A stretch of 10,947 nucleotides of DNA, taken from contig CAKRUB010000052.1 of assembly GCA_934402375.1 (NCBI GenBank), forward strand, positions 1 through 10,947, read 5' to 3'. The DNA is from an uncultured Acetatifactor sp. Lineage in GTDB: Bacteria; Bacillota; Clostridia; Lachnospirales; Lachnospiraceae. How positions within the stretch are numbered: the first letter of the stretch is position 1; the number at the start of each line of letters is the position of its first letter. The notes under the pieces were generated by a model, which worked only from the letters and a program-made list of their open reading frames with translations, was not told the origin of the DNA and ran no database searches. Made by a program: the position numbers and the translations under genes. Positions 1 through 6,222 of this stretch are shown here, in pieces.

Positions 1-1313
1 TGCTTTCCGGTCAGGGCACTCTCAGCAAAATATTCTAACTCGATTGCGGCGGAAGCCCCGGCTACAGTACAGGTCGTAGTTTTTTTCTGATTTTTCAGCT
101 CTGCGGTTCCGGGAATGTTCTGGCTTCCCACCAGTCTTACATCATATACCGTAAGCTGCAGCGTGTATGCCACTCCCTCAGGGTCTTTGGGGCTTATCGT
201 TCCTGTAACATCCAGCTTTGCCTCCCCGCCAATGCGGATACTGCCGCCATTATATTCGTTGTCTCCTGTTCCGTAGCCGATATTTCCGTCTGCGGTGATT
301 TCGCCGCCCGTAATGGAAATCTCCCCGCAGGGCAGCGCCTCCTTAGAGTTTCCATTGTAGCCGCTGCCGATCGCCGCTCCCTGAATTGTGGAATTGGTTT
401 TATCTCCCACGGCGGTGGCTGTCACCTTGCCGCCGGTAATCTCGATCTTATCCACATGACCGGCGCATCCGCCGCCGATGCCGGCTGCGCCGGTTCCTCC
501 GACGGCATTGACAACGCCGCCACTGATGATAATGGTTCCCTCGGAGCCATAGCCGGAGCCGCCGATTCCGGCTCCCGAGGTTTCCAGAACGCCCCTGTAG
601 GAATAGGTTCCGCCCTCTGCATTGACCGTGCCGCCCTCTATGATGATGGTTCCGAACTTCTGGATCACCTCTCTCGGCTTACCCGCATAAGCTCCCGTTC
701 CGTTGGCGCCGATGCCCGCTGCACCTCCGTAATAGCTGCCGCCCACCGCTTTCAGCGTCCCGGTGCTCTGTGCGGTGATCGTCAAGGTGCAGTCCTCCCC
801 GACACCGATGCCTGCGCCGCCGATGCTGCCCTTGAGCGCATTATCCCCCTCCAGCGTCAGATTCAGCTTTGCGCCGTTGATTAACTCGATTGCCGCCGTC
901 GTGGCGTACCATGCGTTGCGATCGATGTTCACATCCCGTATCGTCAGGTTGACGGTCGTACCGTCTATCACGATCCTCTTTCGCGCGATATTTCCTTCCT
1001 CGTCCGAGAAGCTGCCTGTCAGAACCGCATTGTCGTACTTGGATACATTGCCCGCATTGATCGTAAAGTCAAGGCGCTGAGCGTTGTCCGCTGTGAGCGG
1101 CAGTTTGCTCAGCTCCAGCGCCGCAGCCTGCGTCTGTATTGTCTGCGCCGCGCTTACGCTGTCCATGCCCGGCGCCCCGAAGGAGGCACCCGCAAGGAAG
1201 CCCGCAAGCAAAAATGCCGCTGCCCATCTTCCCGCTCTGCGCAGACCGTCCACGCTCCGCTTTCCGCTGTTTCCGTTTTCCATTTCCTGCTGCTTCACCA
1301 TCTGATTTTTCAT
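1..1313 (-). CDS. Secreted glycine-rich repeat protein, N-terminal part (cut by left edge)
   Basis: The reading frame is open from the ATG at 1313 to the window edge, giving 437 codons without a stop. A basic N-region followed by a hydrophobic run at about residues 31-47 and an SAA-type site near residue 56 look like a signal peptide. From about residue 160 the protein carries repeated units of the form GAGIGGxGxG, then xIxIxGGxVxAxGG (about residues 166-172, 199-205, 247-253, 277-283 and 312-318). This fits stacked beta-strand turns of a right-handed beta-helix or carbohydrate-binding surface repeat. The start at 1313 is preferred because GAGGAAG lies just upstream; an in-frame ATG at 1328 has no good ribosome site. 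The C-terminus, and so any sortase signal or cell-wall domain, lies outside the window. It sits 80 bp downstream of the pseudo-receiver gene on the same strand and may be co-transcribed. Surface location is inferred; the ligand is unknown. Confidence 0.8.
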   Translation of the reverse strand, partial: MKNQMVKQQEMENGNSGKRSVDGLRRAGRWAAAFLLAGFLAGASFGAPGMDSVSAAQTIQTQAAALELSKLPLTADNAQRLDFTINAGNVSKYDNAVLTGSFSDEEGNIARKRIVIDGTTVNLTIRDVNIDRNAWYATTAAIELINGAKLNLTLEGDNALKGSIGGAGIGVGEDCTLTITAQSTGTLKAVGGSYYGGAAGIGANGTGAYAGKPREVIQKFGTIIIEGGTVNAEGGTYSYRGVLETSGAGIGGSGYGSEGTIIISGGVVNAVGGTGAAGIGGGCAGHVDKIEITGGKVTATAVGDKTNSTIQGAAIGSGYNGNSKEALPCGEISITGGEITADGNIGYGTGDNEYNGGSIRIGGEAKLDVTGTISPKDPEGVAYTLQLTVYDVRLVGSQNIPGTAELKNQKKTTTCTVAGASAAIELEYFAESALTGK

Positions 1314-1393
1314 AATCCGCTTCCTCATTTTCCGAAAATTGTTACTCCCACAATGCCCCTGCCGCGCGCATGCCCTGCACCGTCTTACATCCG

Positions 1394-1741
1394 TCATGAC
1401 GTGTTTCCCACCGCTTTCCTGACGGCGTCCCGGTAACGGACGCCCGGATAGGGGCGCACGATGAAATCAAAAATGTGATTTCTGATCGCGGTCCGCCCGA
1501 AATACTGGTCATCTGTGATCCAGATGATCCTGCACGCGGGGTGTCTGCTCTGATAGGTCTGCATGACTTCCATGCCCATCGCACCGTTGAGCGCAACAAC
1601 GGCGATATCACTGTCCTCCTCCACATGGAAATGTCCATCCATGAGAACCTGCTTGACAATGATACCGTCAACCTCTTCCTCCATAATCTTCCGCAAAAGC
1701 TGATACTCCTGCTCGCTGTTTGTGTAGATCAGTGCCCTCAT
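1394..1741 (-). CDS. Orphan degenerate response-regulator receiver domain (pseudo-receiver)
   Basis: This 115-residue protein has the length and pattern of a single CheY-like receiver domain and no output domain. Visible elements are a beta-1 strand RALIY (2-6), a central strand IAVVALNG (46-53), a strand-4 RIIWITDD (71-78) and a closing FDFIVRPY (91-98), where receivers usually have a Lys-Pro. The phospho-acceptor Asp expected around residues 50-52 is replaced (A50, L51, N52), the strand-1 acidic pair is poor (N8, S9, E10), and the conserved Lys is Arg96. Phosphorylation by the usual route therefore looks impossible. T76 fits the conserved Thr/Ser position. The ATG at 1741 is chosen over one at 1756 because AGGAG lies 5 nt upstream of it. 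It could act as a phosphorylation-independent binding partner or regulator. It lies upstream of the secreted repeat protein in the same direction. The family call rests on pattern only. Confidence 0.65.
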   Translation of the reverse strand: MRALIYTNSEQEYQLLRKIMEEEVDGIIVKQVLMDGHFHVEEDSDIAVVALNGAMGMEVMQTYQSRHPACRIIWITDDQYFGRTAIRNHIFDFIVRPYPGVRYRDAVRKAVGNTS

Positions 1742-1790
1742 ACCTTCTCCTGTCATGTAAACGTTTTTGTTCCCCTAAGTCTATATTATG

Positions 1791-1820
1791 AATATATATG
1801 ACGACATTCCCTCTGCGCAA
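1791..1820 (-). promoter_or_regulatory. Candidate promoter of the pseudo-receiver gene
   Basis: On the minus strand TTGCGC (1815-1820) and TATATT (1791-1796) are separated by 18 bp, about 40 bp before the ribosome site. The -35 is poor, which would suit an activated promoter. The direct repeats at 1830-1860 lie just upstream. Confidence 0.4.
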
Positions 1821-1829
1821 GCCCTCCGG

Positions 1830-1860
1830 CACGAGATGACGTCTATCGTCACGAAATGAC
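1830..1860. promoter_or_regulatory. Spaced direct repeats, candidate activator site
   Basis: Plus-strand CACGAGATGAC (1830-1840) and CACGAAATGAC (1850-1860) match at 10 of 11 bases, with starts 20 bp apart, two helical turns. Between them lies a dyad, TGACG (1837-1841) and CGTCA (1847-1851). Both repeats sit immediately upstream of the candidate -35, the usual place for a transcriptional activator. Confidence 0.45.
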
Positions 1861-1863
1861 ATG

Positions 1864-1896
1864 AAAAAGGCGCCCGCCTGTTATACAGGCGAACGC
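1864..1896 (-). terminator. Rho-independent terminator of the ATPase gene
   Basis: Read on the minus strand, an 11-bp stem (arms 1886-1896 and 1870-1880, nine Watson-Crick pairs plus two G-U) closes a 5-nt loop and is followed by CTTTTTC (T-run from 1864-1868). It lies 16 bp after the ATPase stop codon. Confidence 0.85.
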
Positions 1897-1912
1897 CGCA
1901 GCGTGATTAATC

Positions 1913-3124
1913 TTAATATTCTGAACTGCACAGGAAGTCTGCAATGTGTACCGTTTTAATCCCCTTATGATTTCCTCCCGCAAATTCATCTGTCCGTAAA
2001 ACATATTTAGGATAATTGTCCGAAATTTCAAGCAAACGGTCATACTCCCGTTTTTCCGTCTTTTCAGAACGAATTTCCTGCGCAACCTGAACATATATCT
2101 TTTCATTTTGCCGTGTTGCGACAAAGTCAATCTCACCATCACGAGTTTTCCCTACATTGACGCTATATCCCCTCCGGCAAAGCTCCAAATATACAATGTT
2201 TTCAAGGCTTGCCGAGAAACTGTCGGCGTTATATCCGAGAACGCTATAGCGTAGTGCAACATCCGCAAGATAAAACTTTTCCTGTGTTTTCAGAATTTCC
2301 TTCCCCTGTAAGTCATAGCGTGAGCAACGGTGAAGTAAATATGCCTTTTCCAGCTTCTCCAGATAACCGTAAACCGTCTCGTTGTCAATTTGCCGGTGCT
2401 CTGACTTCAAATAGTCTGCAATCGACTTTGCCGAAAAGGTATTGCCTACATTATTAAAAGTATACTTTACAACACGTTCCAACTGATCGATTTTTCTGAC
2501 TTGATTTCGCTTAACAATATCCGAAAAAATTGTCGAATTATAAATATCTCTGACTATAGTATATATTTCATCCTGAGAATACGGCTGTAAATGAGTTGCC
2601 GGAAACCCTCCCATCCGAACATAATTAGCCAGTTCTGTTTTCGGATCGCCAACGGCTGCATACTTCGCCTTAAACATCAGATACTCGCTGAATGACAGGG
2701 TATAAATTCGGAACGTAATATATCTTCCTGTCAGATAGGTGGATATTTCGGACGACATCATCCGGGAATTCGATCCTGTTACATAAAGGTCAACATCGAA
2801 ATCCGATGTCAGGGAATTAACCACTCTTTCCCATCCTTTGATTTCCTGAACTTCATCAAGAAACAGATACGTTTTTCCTTCTTCCGAAAGCCGCTCCTTC
2901 AGCTGGGTGTACATCTGTTTCGCCGTCATATCCTCATATTCCATCGAATCATACCGGCAGCTTATAATACGGTCTTCAGGCACCTTCCGCTCCGTTTTCA
3001 GTTTTTCCATAATCATTTTTAATATTGTGGACTTTCCGCAGCGGCGTACTCCTGTCAGTATCTTCACAAAAGGAGTATCCACATAAGCCATTATCCTATC
3101 GACATACATAGGTCTGTAAATCAT
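1913..3124 (-). CDS. AAA-family ATPase with C-terminal DUF4143 domain
   Basis: This 403-residue protein has an N-terminal P-loop ATPase domain: Walker A GVRRCGKS (25-32), Walker B YLFLDE (86-91) and a sensor-like TGSNS (116-120). A linker with winged-helix character (about 210-265) follows, then a C-terminal DUF4143 domain. The C-terminal stretch GEIDFVA (330-336) followed by IYVQVAQE (343-350) resembles the PD-(D/E)xK nuclease core, but the expected ExK is QVAQ, so cleavage activity is doubtful. This is the common two-domain architecture of the AAA_14/DUF4143 family, whose cellular role is not established. The ATG at 3124 is chosen because GGAGG lies 8 nt upstream; an upstream in-frame GTG at 3133 overlaps that ribosome site. 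The gene is visibly AT-richer than its neighbours (bases 2461-2520 hold 19/60 G+C, against 38/60 at 3661-3720), suggesting acquisition. It has its own promoter and terminator, so it is a free-standing unit. Confidence 0.9.
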   Translation of the reverse strand: MIYRPMYVDRIMAYVDTPFVKILTGVRRCGKSTILKMIMEKLKTERKVPEDRIISCRYDSMEYEDMTAKQMYTQLKERLSEEGKTYLFLDEVQEIKGWERVVNSLTSDFDVDLYVTGSNSRMMSSEISTYLTGRYITFRIYTLSFSEYLMFKAKYAAVGDPKTELANYVRMGGFPATHLQPYSQDEIYTIVRDIYNSTIFSDIVKRNQVRKIDQLERVVKYTFNNVGNTFSAKSIADYLKSEHRQIDNETVYGYLEKLEKAYLLHRCSRYDLQGKEILKTQEKFYLADVALRYSVLGYNADSFSASLENIVYLELCRRGYSVNVGKTRDGEIDFVATRQNEKIYVQVAQEIRSEKTEKREYDRLLEISDNYPKYVLRTDEFAGGNHKGIKTVHIADFLCSSEY

Positions 3125-3147
3125 AGCGATCACCTCCGTTTGTGAAT

Positions 3148-3176
3148 ATTATAACCGCAAAACTTGTTTTATTCAA
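3148..3176 (-). promoter_or_regulatory. Promoter of the DUF4143 ATPase gene
   Basis: On the minus strand TTGAAT (3171-3176) and a perfect TATAAT (3148-3153) are separated by 17 bp, about 10 bp upstream of the ribosome site. One copy of the AACCGCAAAA repeat covers the spacer and overlaps the -10; two more lie just upstream of the -35. Confidence 0.8.
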
Positions 3177-3206
3177 ATACTTTTGCGGTTATAAACCGCA
3201 AAACTT
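3151..3206. repeat. Three-copy inverted/direct repeat at the ATPase promoter
   Basis: Three copies of a 10-12 bp unit are present. ATAACCGCAAAA (3151-3162) is inverted and perfect against TTTTGCGGTTAT (3181-3192). That middle copy also forms a perfect 10-bp dyad with AACCGCAAAA (3194-3203) across a 3-bp gap. The outer copies are direct repeats sharing AACCGCAAAACTT (3153-3165 and 3194-3206), 41 bp apart. The overlap with the promoter suggests an operator, possibly for autoregulation. The dyad nearest the aminopeptidase stop could also act on read-through RNA. Confidence 0.6.
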
Positions 3207-3221
3207 TTTATGATGTGATTC

Positions 3222-4502
3222 TCACTCGCCGAAAAATACCTTCAGCATATCCACCGCATACTTCGTATCGCGCATACCAGCGGTCTCCACCGCCGAGTGC
3301 ATGGCGAGCTGCGGCAGTCCGATGTCCACGCTGGATACAGAGACATGCGCTGTGGAAATATTCCCGAGCGTGCTTCCCCCCGCAATGTCCGACCGGTTGG
3401 CATAGGTCTGGAACGGCACGTCCGCGCGCTTGCAGAGCGCCTTCAGCTTCGCCGCCGACACAGCATCCGTCGTATACTTCTGGCTGCCGTGGTACTTGAT
3501 GACAATGCCGCCGTTGAGATAGGGTCTGTTCGTCGGATCTGCCTTTTCCGGGTGGTTCGGGTGCACCGCATGGGCATTGTCTGCCGAGATCAGGAAGCTC
3601 TCCGCGAGCAATCTCAGGTACTCGCTCCTCGACAGTCCCAACGCCTCACAGACTCTCCAAAGGACATCCTCGAGGAAGGTCGAGTCCGCTCCCTGCTTCG
3701 TCCCGCTCCCCACCTCTTCATTGTCAAAGACCGCACAGACATTGACATACTGCTCCGGCGTGCTCTCCGCAAACGCCTTCGCCACGGAAAATGCGCACTG
3801 CAGGTCATCGAGCCTCGGCGCAAGCACAAACTCTCCGCTCTCACCCAACAGCCTTCCCTTCTCTCTGGTGTAGAGGAACAGATCATGTCCCATAATGTCC
3901 TCTTCGTTTACTCCCGCCGCCTCTGCCACGCAGGACATCAGGCTCCGCTTTTCCCCATCGCTGCAATCGGCAAACAGCGGCAACATATCCACCTGCGGAT
4001 TATAAGCGACACCGCTGTTCATATCCCTATTCATATGGATCGCCACATTCGGAATGACAAGCAGATCTTTATCCACATTGACCAGTCTGGTCTCTATTCC
4101 CTTCTCTCCGTTCACGGCGATCCTGCCCGCTACCGAGAGTGCCCTGTCAAGCCATGTCGATAGAATCATTCCGCCGTACTTTTCCGTGTTCAGCCGCACA
4201 TAATGCTCCTCGACCGTGCTCTCCGGTGATTCCTTTACCTTAAAAGAAGGTGAGTCGCTGTGTGCCGCCGCAATGTGAAAACCTGAGAGCTGCTCCGGGA
4301 TGCGGAATGCGATCACAGAGGACTCATTTCTTGTCACAAAATAGCCCTTTCCCTTCTCAAGCTTCCACTCGTCAGCTTCCCCCAGCTCCGCAAAGCCAGC
4401 TGCCGTAAGCATGTCACAGACATTCTTCACCGCTTGAAAGCAGGTGGGACTTTTATCGATAAACTCCAGCATCTCCCTTGCGCATTCGATATATTCCTTC
4501 AT
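3222..4502 (-). CDS. apeB: M18-family aminopeptidase
   Basis: This 426-residue protein matches the M18 (aspartyl aminopeptidase type) metallopeptidases over its full usual length. Visible motifs are AAHSDSPSF (78-86, zinc ligand H81), RLDDL (230-234, bridging Asp D232), FDNEEVGSGTKQGA (259-272, catalytic and metal-binding E262/E263), SADNAHAVHPNHP (306-318, ligand D308), GGSTLG (375-380) and a C-terminal GLPQLAMHSAVETAG (395-409, ligand H402). All expected metal and catalytic residues appear intact. The enzyme is cytosolic (no signal peptide) and should remove N-terminal residues, acidic ones in characterised relatives, from peptides. The ATG at 4502 is preferred to an upstream GTG at 4514 because it follows GGAG by 6 nt and because the shared leader ends exactly there. 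It lies 72 bp downstream of the fucose synthase gene on the same strand, so co-transcription is possible though no functional link is evident. Confidence 0.93.
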   Translation of the reverse strand: MKEYIECAREMLEFIDKSPTCFQAVKNVCDMLTAAGFAELGEADEWKLEKGKGYFVTRNESSVIAFRIPEQLSGFHIAAAHSDSPSFKVKESPESTVEEHYVRLNTEKYGGMILSTWLDRALSVAGRIAVNGEKGIETRLVNVDKDLLVIPNVAIHMNRDMNSGVAYNPQVDMLPLFADCSDGEKRSLMSCVAEAAGVNEEDIMGHDLFLYTREKGRLLGESGEFVLAPRLDDLQCAFSVAKAFAESTPEQYVNVCAVFDNEEVGSGTKQGADSTFLEDVLWRVCEALGLSRSEYLRLLAESFLISADNAHAVHPNHPEKADPTNRPYLNGGIVIKYHGSQKYTTDAVSAAKLKALCKRADVPFQTYANRSDIAGGSTLGNISTAHVSVSSVDIGLPQLAMHSAVETAGMRDTKYAVDMLKVFFGE

Positions 4503-4536
4503 TCTTATCTCCACTTCTGCGCACGTTCCTTGCGCA
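4500..4536 (-). repeat. Shared 37-bp leader, copy 1 (before the aminopeptidase)
   Basis: On the minus strand, TGCGCA (4531-4536), a 7-nt spacer and TGCGCA (4518-4523) are followed by a purine-rich ribosome site and the aminopeptidase ATG (4500-4502). It matches the copy at 6223-6259 at 30 of 37 positions with no gaps. TGCGCA is itself palindromic, so the pair can form a 6-bp hairpin with a 7-nt loop or serve as tandem protein sites 13 bp apart. Confidence 0.7.
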
Positions 4537-4574
4537 TATTTTCAATCTATTTCCTCTCGGCATCCACAGACCTG

Positions 4575-5519
4575 TCAGCGCTCCGCGCGCATCGGATTCT
4601 CAAGGAAATCCTGATAGGCAAGTCTGATTCCGTCCTCAAGCTCCGTCGTATAATGGTAGCCCAACGCCTCGAGCTTGCTGACATCCAGCAGCTTTCTAGG
4701 CGTGCCGTCCGGCTTCGACGCATCCCAGCTGATCCTTCCGGTATAGCCGACTACCTTTGCAACCAGCTCCGCCAGCTCCTTTATTGTCAGTTCCTTTCCG
4801 GTTCCGAGGTTCACCGTCTCATTGCCGCTGTAGGTATTCATAAGGTAAACGCAGGCATCCGCCAGATCGTCCACATACAGGAACTCACGCAGCGCCGAGC
4901 CTGTTCCCCAACATACCACTTCCTCCGCTCCTGCAACCTTTGCCTCATGGAAACGCCGGATCAGCGCCGGGAGCACATGACTGTGCGTCGGGTGATAGTT
5001 GTCATTGGGTCCGTAAAGATTCGTCGGCATGACGCTGATATAATCCGTGCCGTACTGCCGGTTCAGGAACTCACAGTATTTCAGTCCCGAGATCTTCGCC
5101 AACGCATATGCCTCGTTTGTCTTCTCCAGCTCCGAGGTCAGCAGGCAGCTCTCCTTCATGGGCTGCGGCGCCATTCTCGGATAGATACAGCTGCTGCCGA
5201 GGAACATCAGCTTCTTGCAGCCGTTCTGCCACGCGGAATGGATGGCGTTCATCTCAAGGATCATGTTGTCATACATGAAATCCGCCAGTGCCTCACTGTT
5301 TGCCATGATGCCGCCGACCTTTGCCGCCGCAAGAAAGACATAATCCGGCTTCTCCTGCGCGAAAAATTCCTCGACCTGATCCTGCCTGCGCAGGTCAAGC
5401 TCCGCATGGGTTCTTGTCACAATATTCCGATACCCATTTCTCTCCAGTGCACGGCAGATGGCGCTTCCGACCATGCCTCTGTGCCCTGCAACATAGATTT
5501 TTCCGTTCTTATCCATCAT
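4575..5519 (-). CDS. fcl: GDP-L-fucose synthase
   Basis: This 314-residue protein is a short-chain dehydrogenase/reductase of the extended type. An N-terminal dinucleotide-binding motif AGHRGMVGSA (11-20) fits NADP(H) binding. AAAKVGGI (64-71) and LGSSCIYP (107-114) are hallmarks of GDP-4-keto-6-deoxymannose epimerase/reductases. The catalytic set S109/S110, Y138 and K142 (YALAK), plus the conserved region PTNLYGPNDNYHPTHSHVLPALI (165-187, H181) are all present. It converts GDP-4-keto-6-deoxy-D-mannose to GDP-L-fucose in the cytosol, a donor for fucosylated surface glycans. The partner enzyme, GDP-mannose 4,6-dehydratase (gmd), is not in the window. The start at 5519 is preceded by GGAG at 6 nt; an ATG immediately after (5516) is the alternative. 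The start overlaps the stop of the DJ-1 gene by 4 bp (ATGA), which indicates translational coupling in one operon. Confidence 0.93.
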   Translation of the reverse strand: MMDKNGKIYVAGHRGMVGSAICRALERNGYRNIVTRTHAELDLRRQDQVEEFFAQEKPDYVFLAAAKVGGIMANSEALADFMYDNMILEMNAIHSAWQNGCKKLMFLGSSCIYPRMAPQPMKESCLLTSELEKTNEAYALAKISGLKYCEFLNRQYGTDYISVMPTNLYGPNDNYHPTHSHVLPALIRRFHEAKVAGAEEVVCWGTGSALREFLYVDDLADACVYLMNTYSGNETVNLGTGKELTIKELAELVAKVVGYTGRISWDASKPDGTPRKLLDVSKLEALGYHYTTELEDGIRLAYQDFLENPMRAER

Positions 5520-6079
5520 GCCTGTCTCCGTTCTGCATAGATAATGCTCTCTGCAAGCTTATCCGCCGCTTCTTTTCCCTTGAATACGCTCACGATTGCA
5601 AGTCCAAATGCGATCGCCGTTCCCATACCTCTGGATGTGATGACATTGCCGGAAATCTCCACCGGCTCCTCCGTCACCTCCGCACCTGTCAGATGGCTCT
5701 CAAAGGAAGGATAGCAGCATGCCCTGCGTCCCTTCAATATTCCCCTGTGTCCGAAAATACTGGGCGCCGCACAGATCGCGGCAAGATATTTCCCCTTGGC
5801 AGCGAACTCGTCCACGCGCTCCATCAGTCCCGCGTGATCCTCAAGATTCCTTGTACCGGGCATTCCGCCGGGCAGCACGAGCATATCATAATCCTCAAAA
5901 TCAACGTTCCCGAATTCCTTATCCATGCTGACGCAGATACTGTGTGAGCCTGTCACCTCAGTTTCTCCGCTGACGGAGACCATGTCCACCTCCAGCCCGC
6001 CTCTGCGGCAAATGTCCACAACCGTCAGCGCCTCTATCTCCTCATAACCCGCAGCAAAAAATACAGCTAACCTGTTCAT
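5516..6079 (-). CDS. DJ-1/PfpI family protein
   Basis: This 187-residue protein has the full length of the DJ-1/YajL group. E16 in GYEEIEALT (11-19) corresponds to the conserved active-site Glu, LPGGMPG (69-75) lines the site, and the nucleophile elbow AAICAAPSIFG (100-110) places the reactive Cys at 103. Members have been described as chaperones, glyoxalases or protein/nucleotide deglycases; the exact activity cannot be read from sequence. No signal peptide is seen, so it should be cytosolic. The ATG at 6079 follows AGGAGG by 6 nt. It is the first gene of a unit with GDP-L-fucose synthase (4-bp overlap) and is preceded by a strong promoter. A DJ-1 gene paired with a fucose synthase has no obvious biochemical meaning. 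Confidence 0.92.
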   Translation of the reverse strand: MNRLAVFFAAGYEEIEALTVVDICRRGGLEVDMVSVSGETEVTGSHSICVSMDKEFGNVDFEDYDMLVLPGGMPGTRNLEDHAGLMERVDEFAAKGKYLAAICAAPSIFGHRGILKGRRACCYPSFESHLTGAEVTEEPVEISGNVITSRGMGTAIAFGLAIVSVFKGKEAADKLAESIIYAERRQA

Positions 6080-6091
6080 CTTAATCCTCCT

Positions 6092-6117
6092 TTACTCAGG
6101 TATTACACTCAGAGTAA
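6092..6117. promoter_or_regulatory. Dyad overlapping the DJ-1 operon promoter
   Basis: TTACTC (6092-6097) and GAGTAA (6112-6117) form a perfect 6-bp dyad around a 14-bp spacer. It touches the -10 hexamer on one side and lies close to the ribosome site on the other, spanning the predicted transcription start. It is placed like a repressor site, but it is short. Confidence 0.3.
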
Positions 6118-6145
6118 GTATACACAGTTTAGAGAAATTTTTCAA
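6117..6145 (-). promoter_or_regulatory. Promoter of the DJ-1/fucose synthase operon
   Basis: On the minus strand TTGAAA (6140-6145) and TATACT (6117-6122) are separated by 17 bp and lie about 30 bp upstream of AGGAGG. This is a close match to the vegetative consensus. Confidence 0.8.
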
Positions 6146-6164
6146 TTTATTCCACGGGATTTCA

Positions 6165-6193
6165 TAGCAAATACGTTTAAATAGTGTTATACT
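6165..6193 (+). promoter_or_regulatory. Candidate extended -10 promoter of the CYTH gene
   Basis: TATACT (6188-6193) is preceded by TGT (6185-6187), an extended -10. The -35 position (TAGCAA, 6165-6170, 17-bp spacer) is poor, which extended -10 promoters tolerate. It runs back to back with the DJ-1 promoter, with 19 bp between the two -35 elements. Confidence 0.55.
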
Positions 6194-6200
6194 GAAAGAA

Positions 6201-6217
6201 GTGGCGGCATTTGCCAC
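6201..6217 (+). promoter_or_regulatory. 5' leader hairpin of the CYTH gene
   Basis: GTGGC (6201-6205) and GCCAC (6213-6217) form a 5-bp stem with a 7-nt loop, close to the predicted transcription start. It stands 5 bp before the TGCGCA pair, so the transcript would begin with two consecutive small hairpins. It could protect the 5' end or control translation. Confidence 0.35.
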
Positions 6218-6222
6218 CAAAA

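Noticed and set aside
456..884. Plus-strand frames opposite the secreted repeat protein
   Set aside because: The minus-strand frame is open for all 437 codons with a signal peptide and regular repeats; the plus frames are shadows of the repetitive GC-rich DNA.
1342..1671. 109-codon minus-strand frame overlapping the pseudo-receiver
   Set aside because: It lacks protein-like character, and the other frame has a good ribosome site and a receiver pattern.
3297..4163. Long plus-strand frame opposite the M18 aminopeptidase
   Set aside because: It is antisense to a gene with every family motif intact; high-GC antisense openness explains it.
4434..5540. 368-codon plus-strand frame opposite GDP-L-fucose synthase
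   Set aside because: Antisense to a complete, motif-rich enzyme, with no recognisable domain of its own.
5510..5540. Third copy of the 37-bp leader before the fucose synthase start (CAGAACGGAGACAGG)
   Set aside because: It lies within the DJ-1 coding end, needs a gap, and lacks the TGCGCA pair; likely chance similarity of purine-rich ribosome sites.
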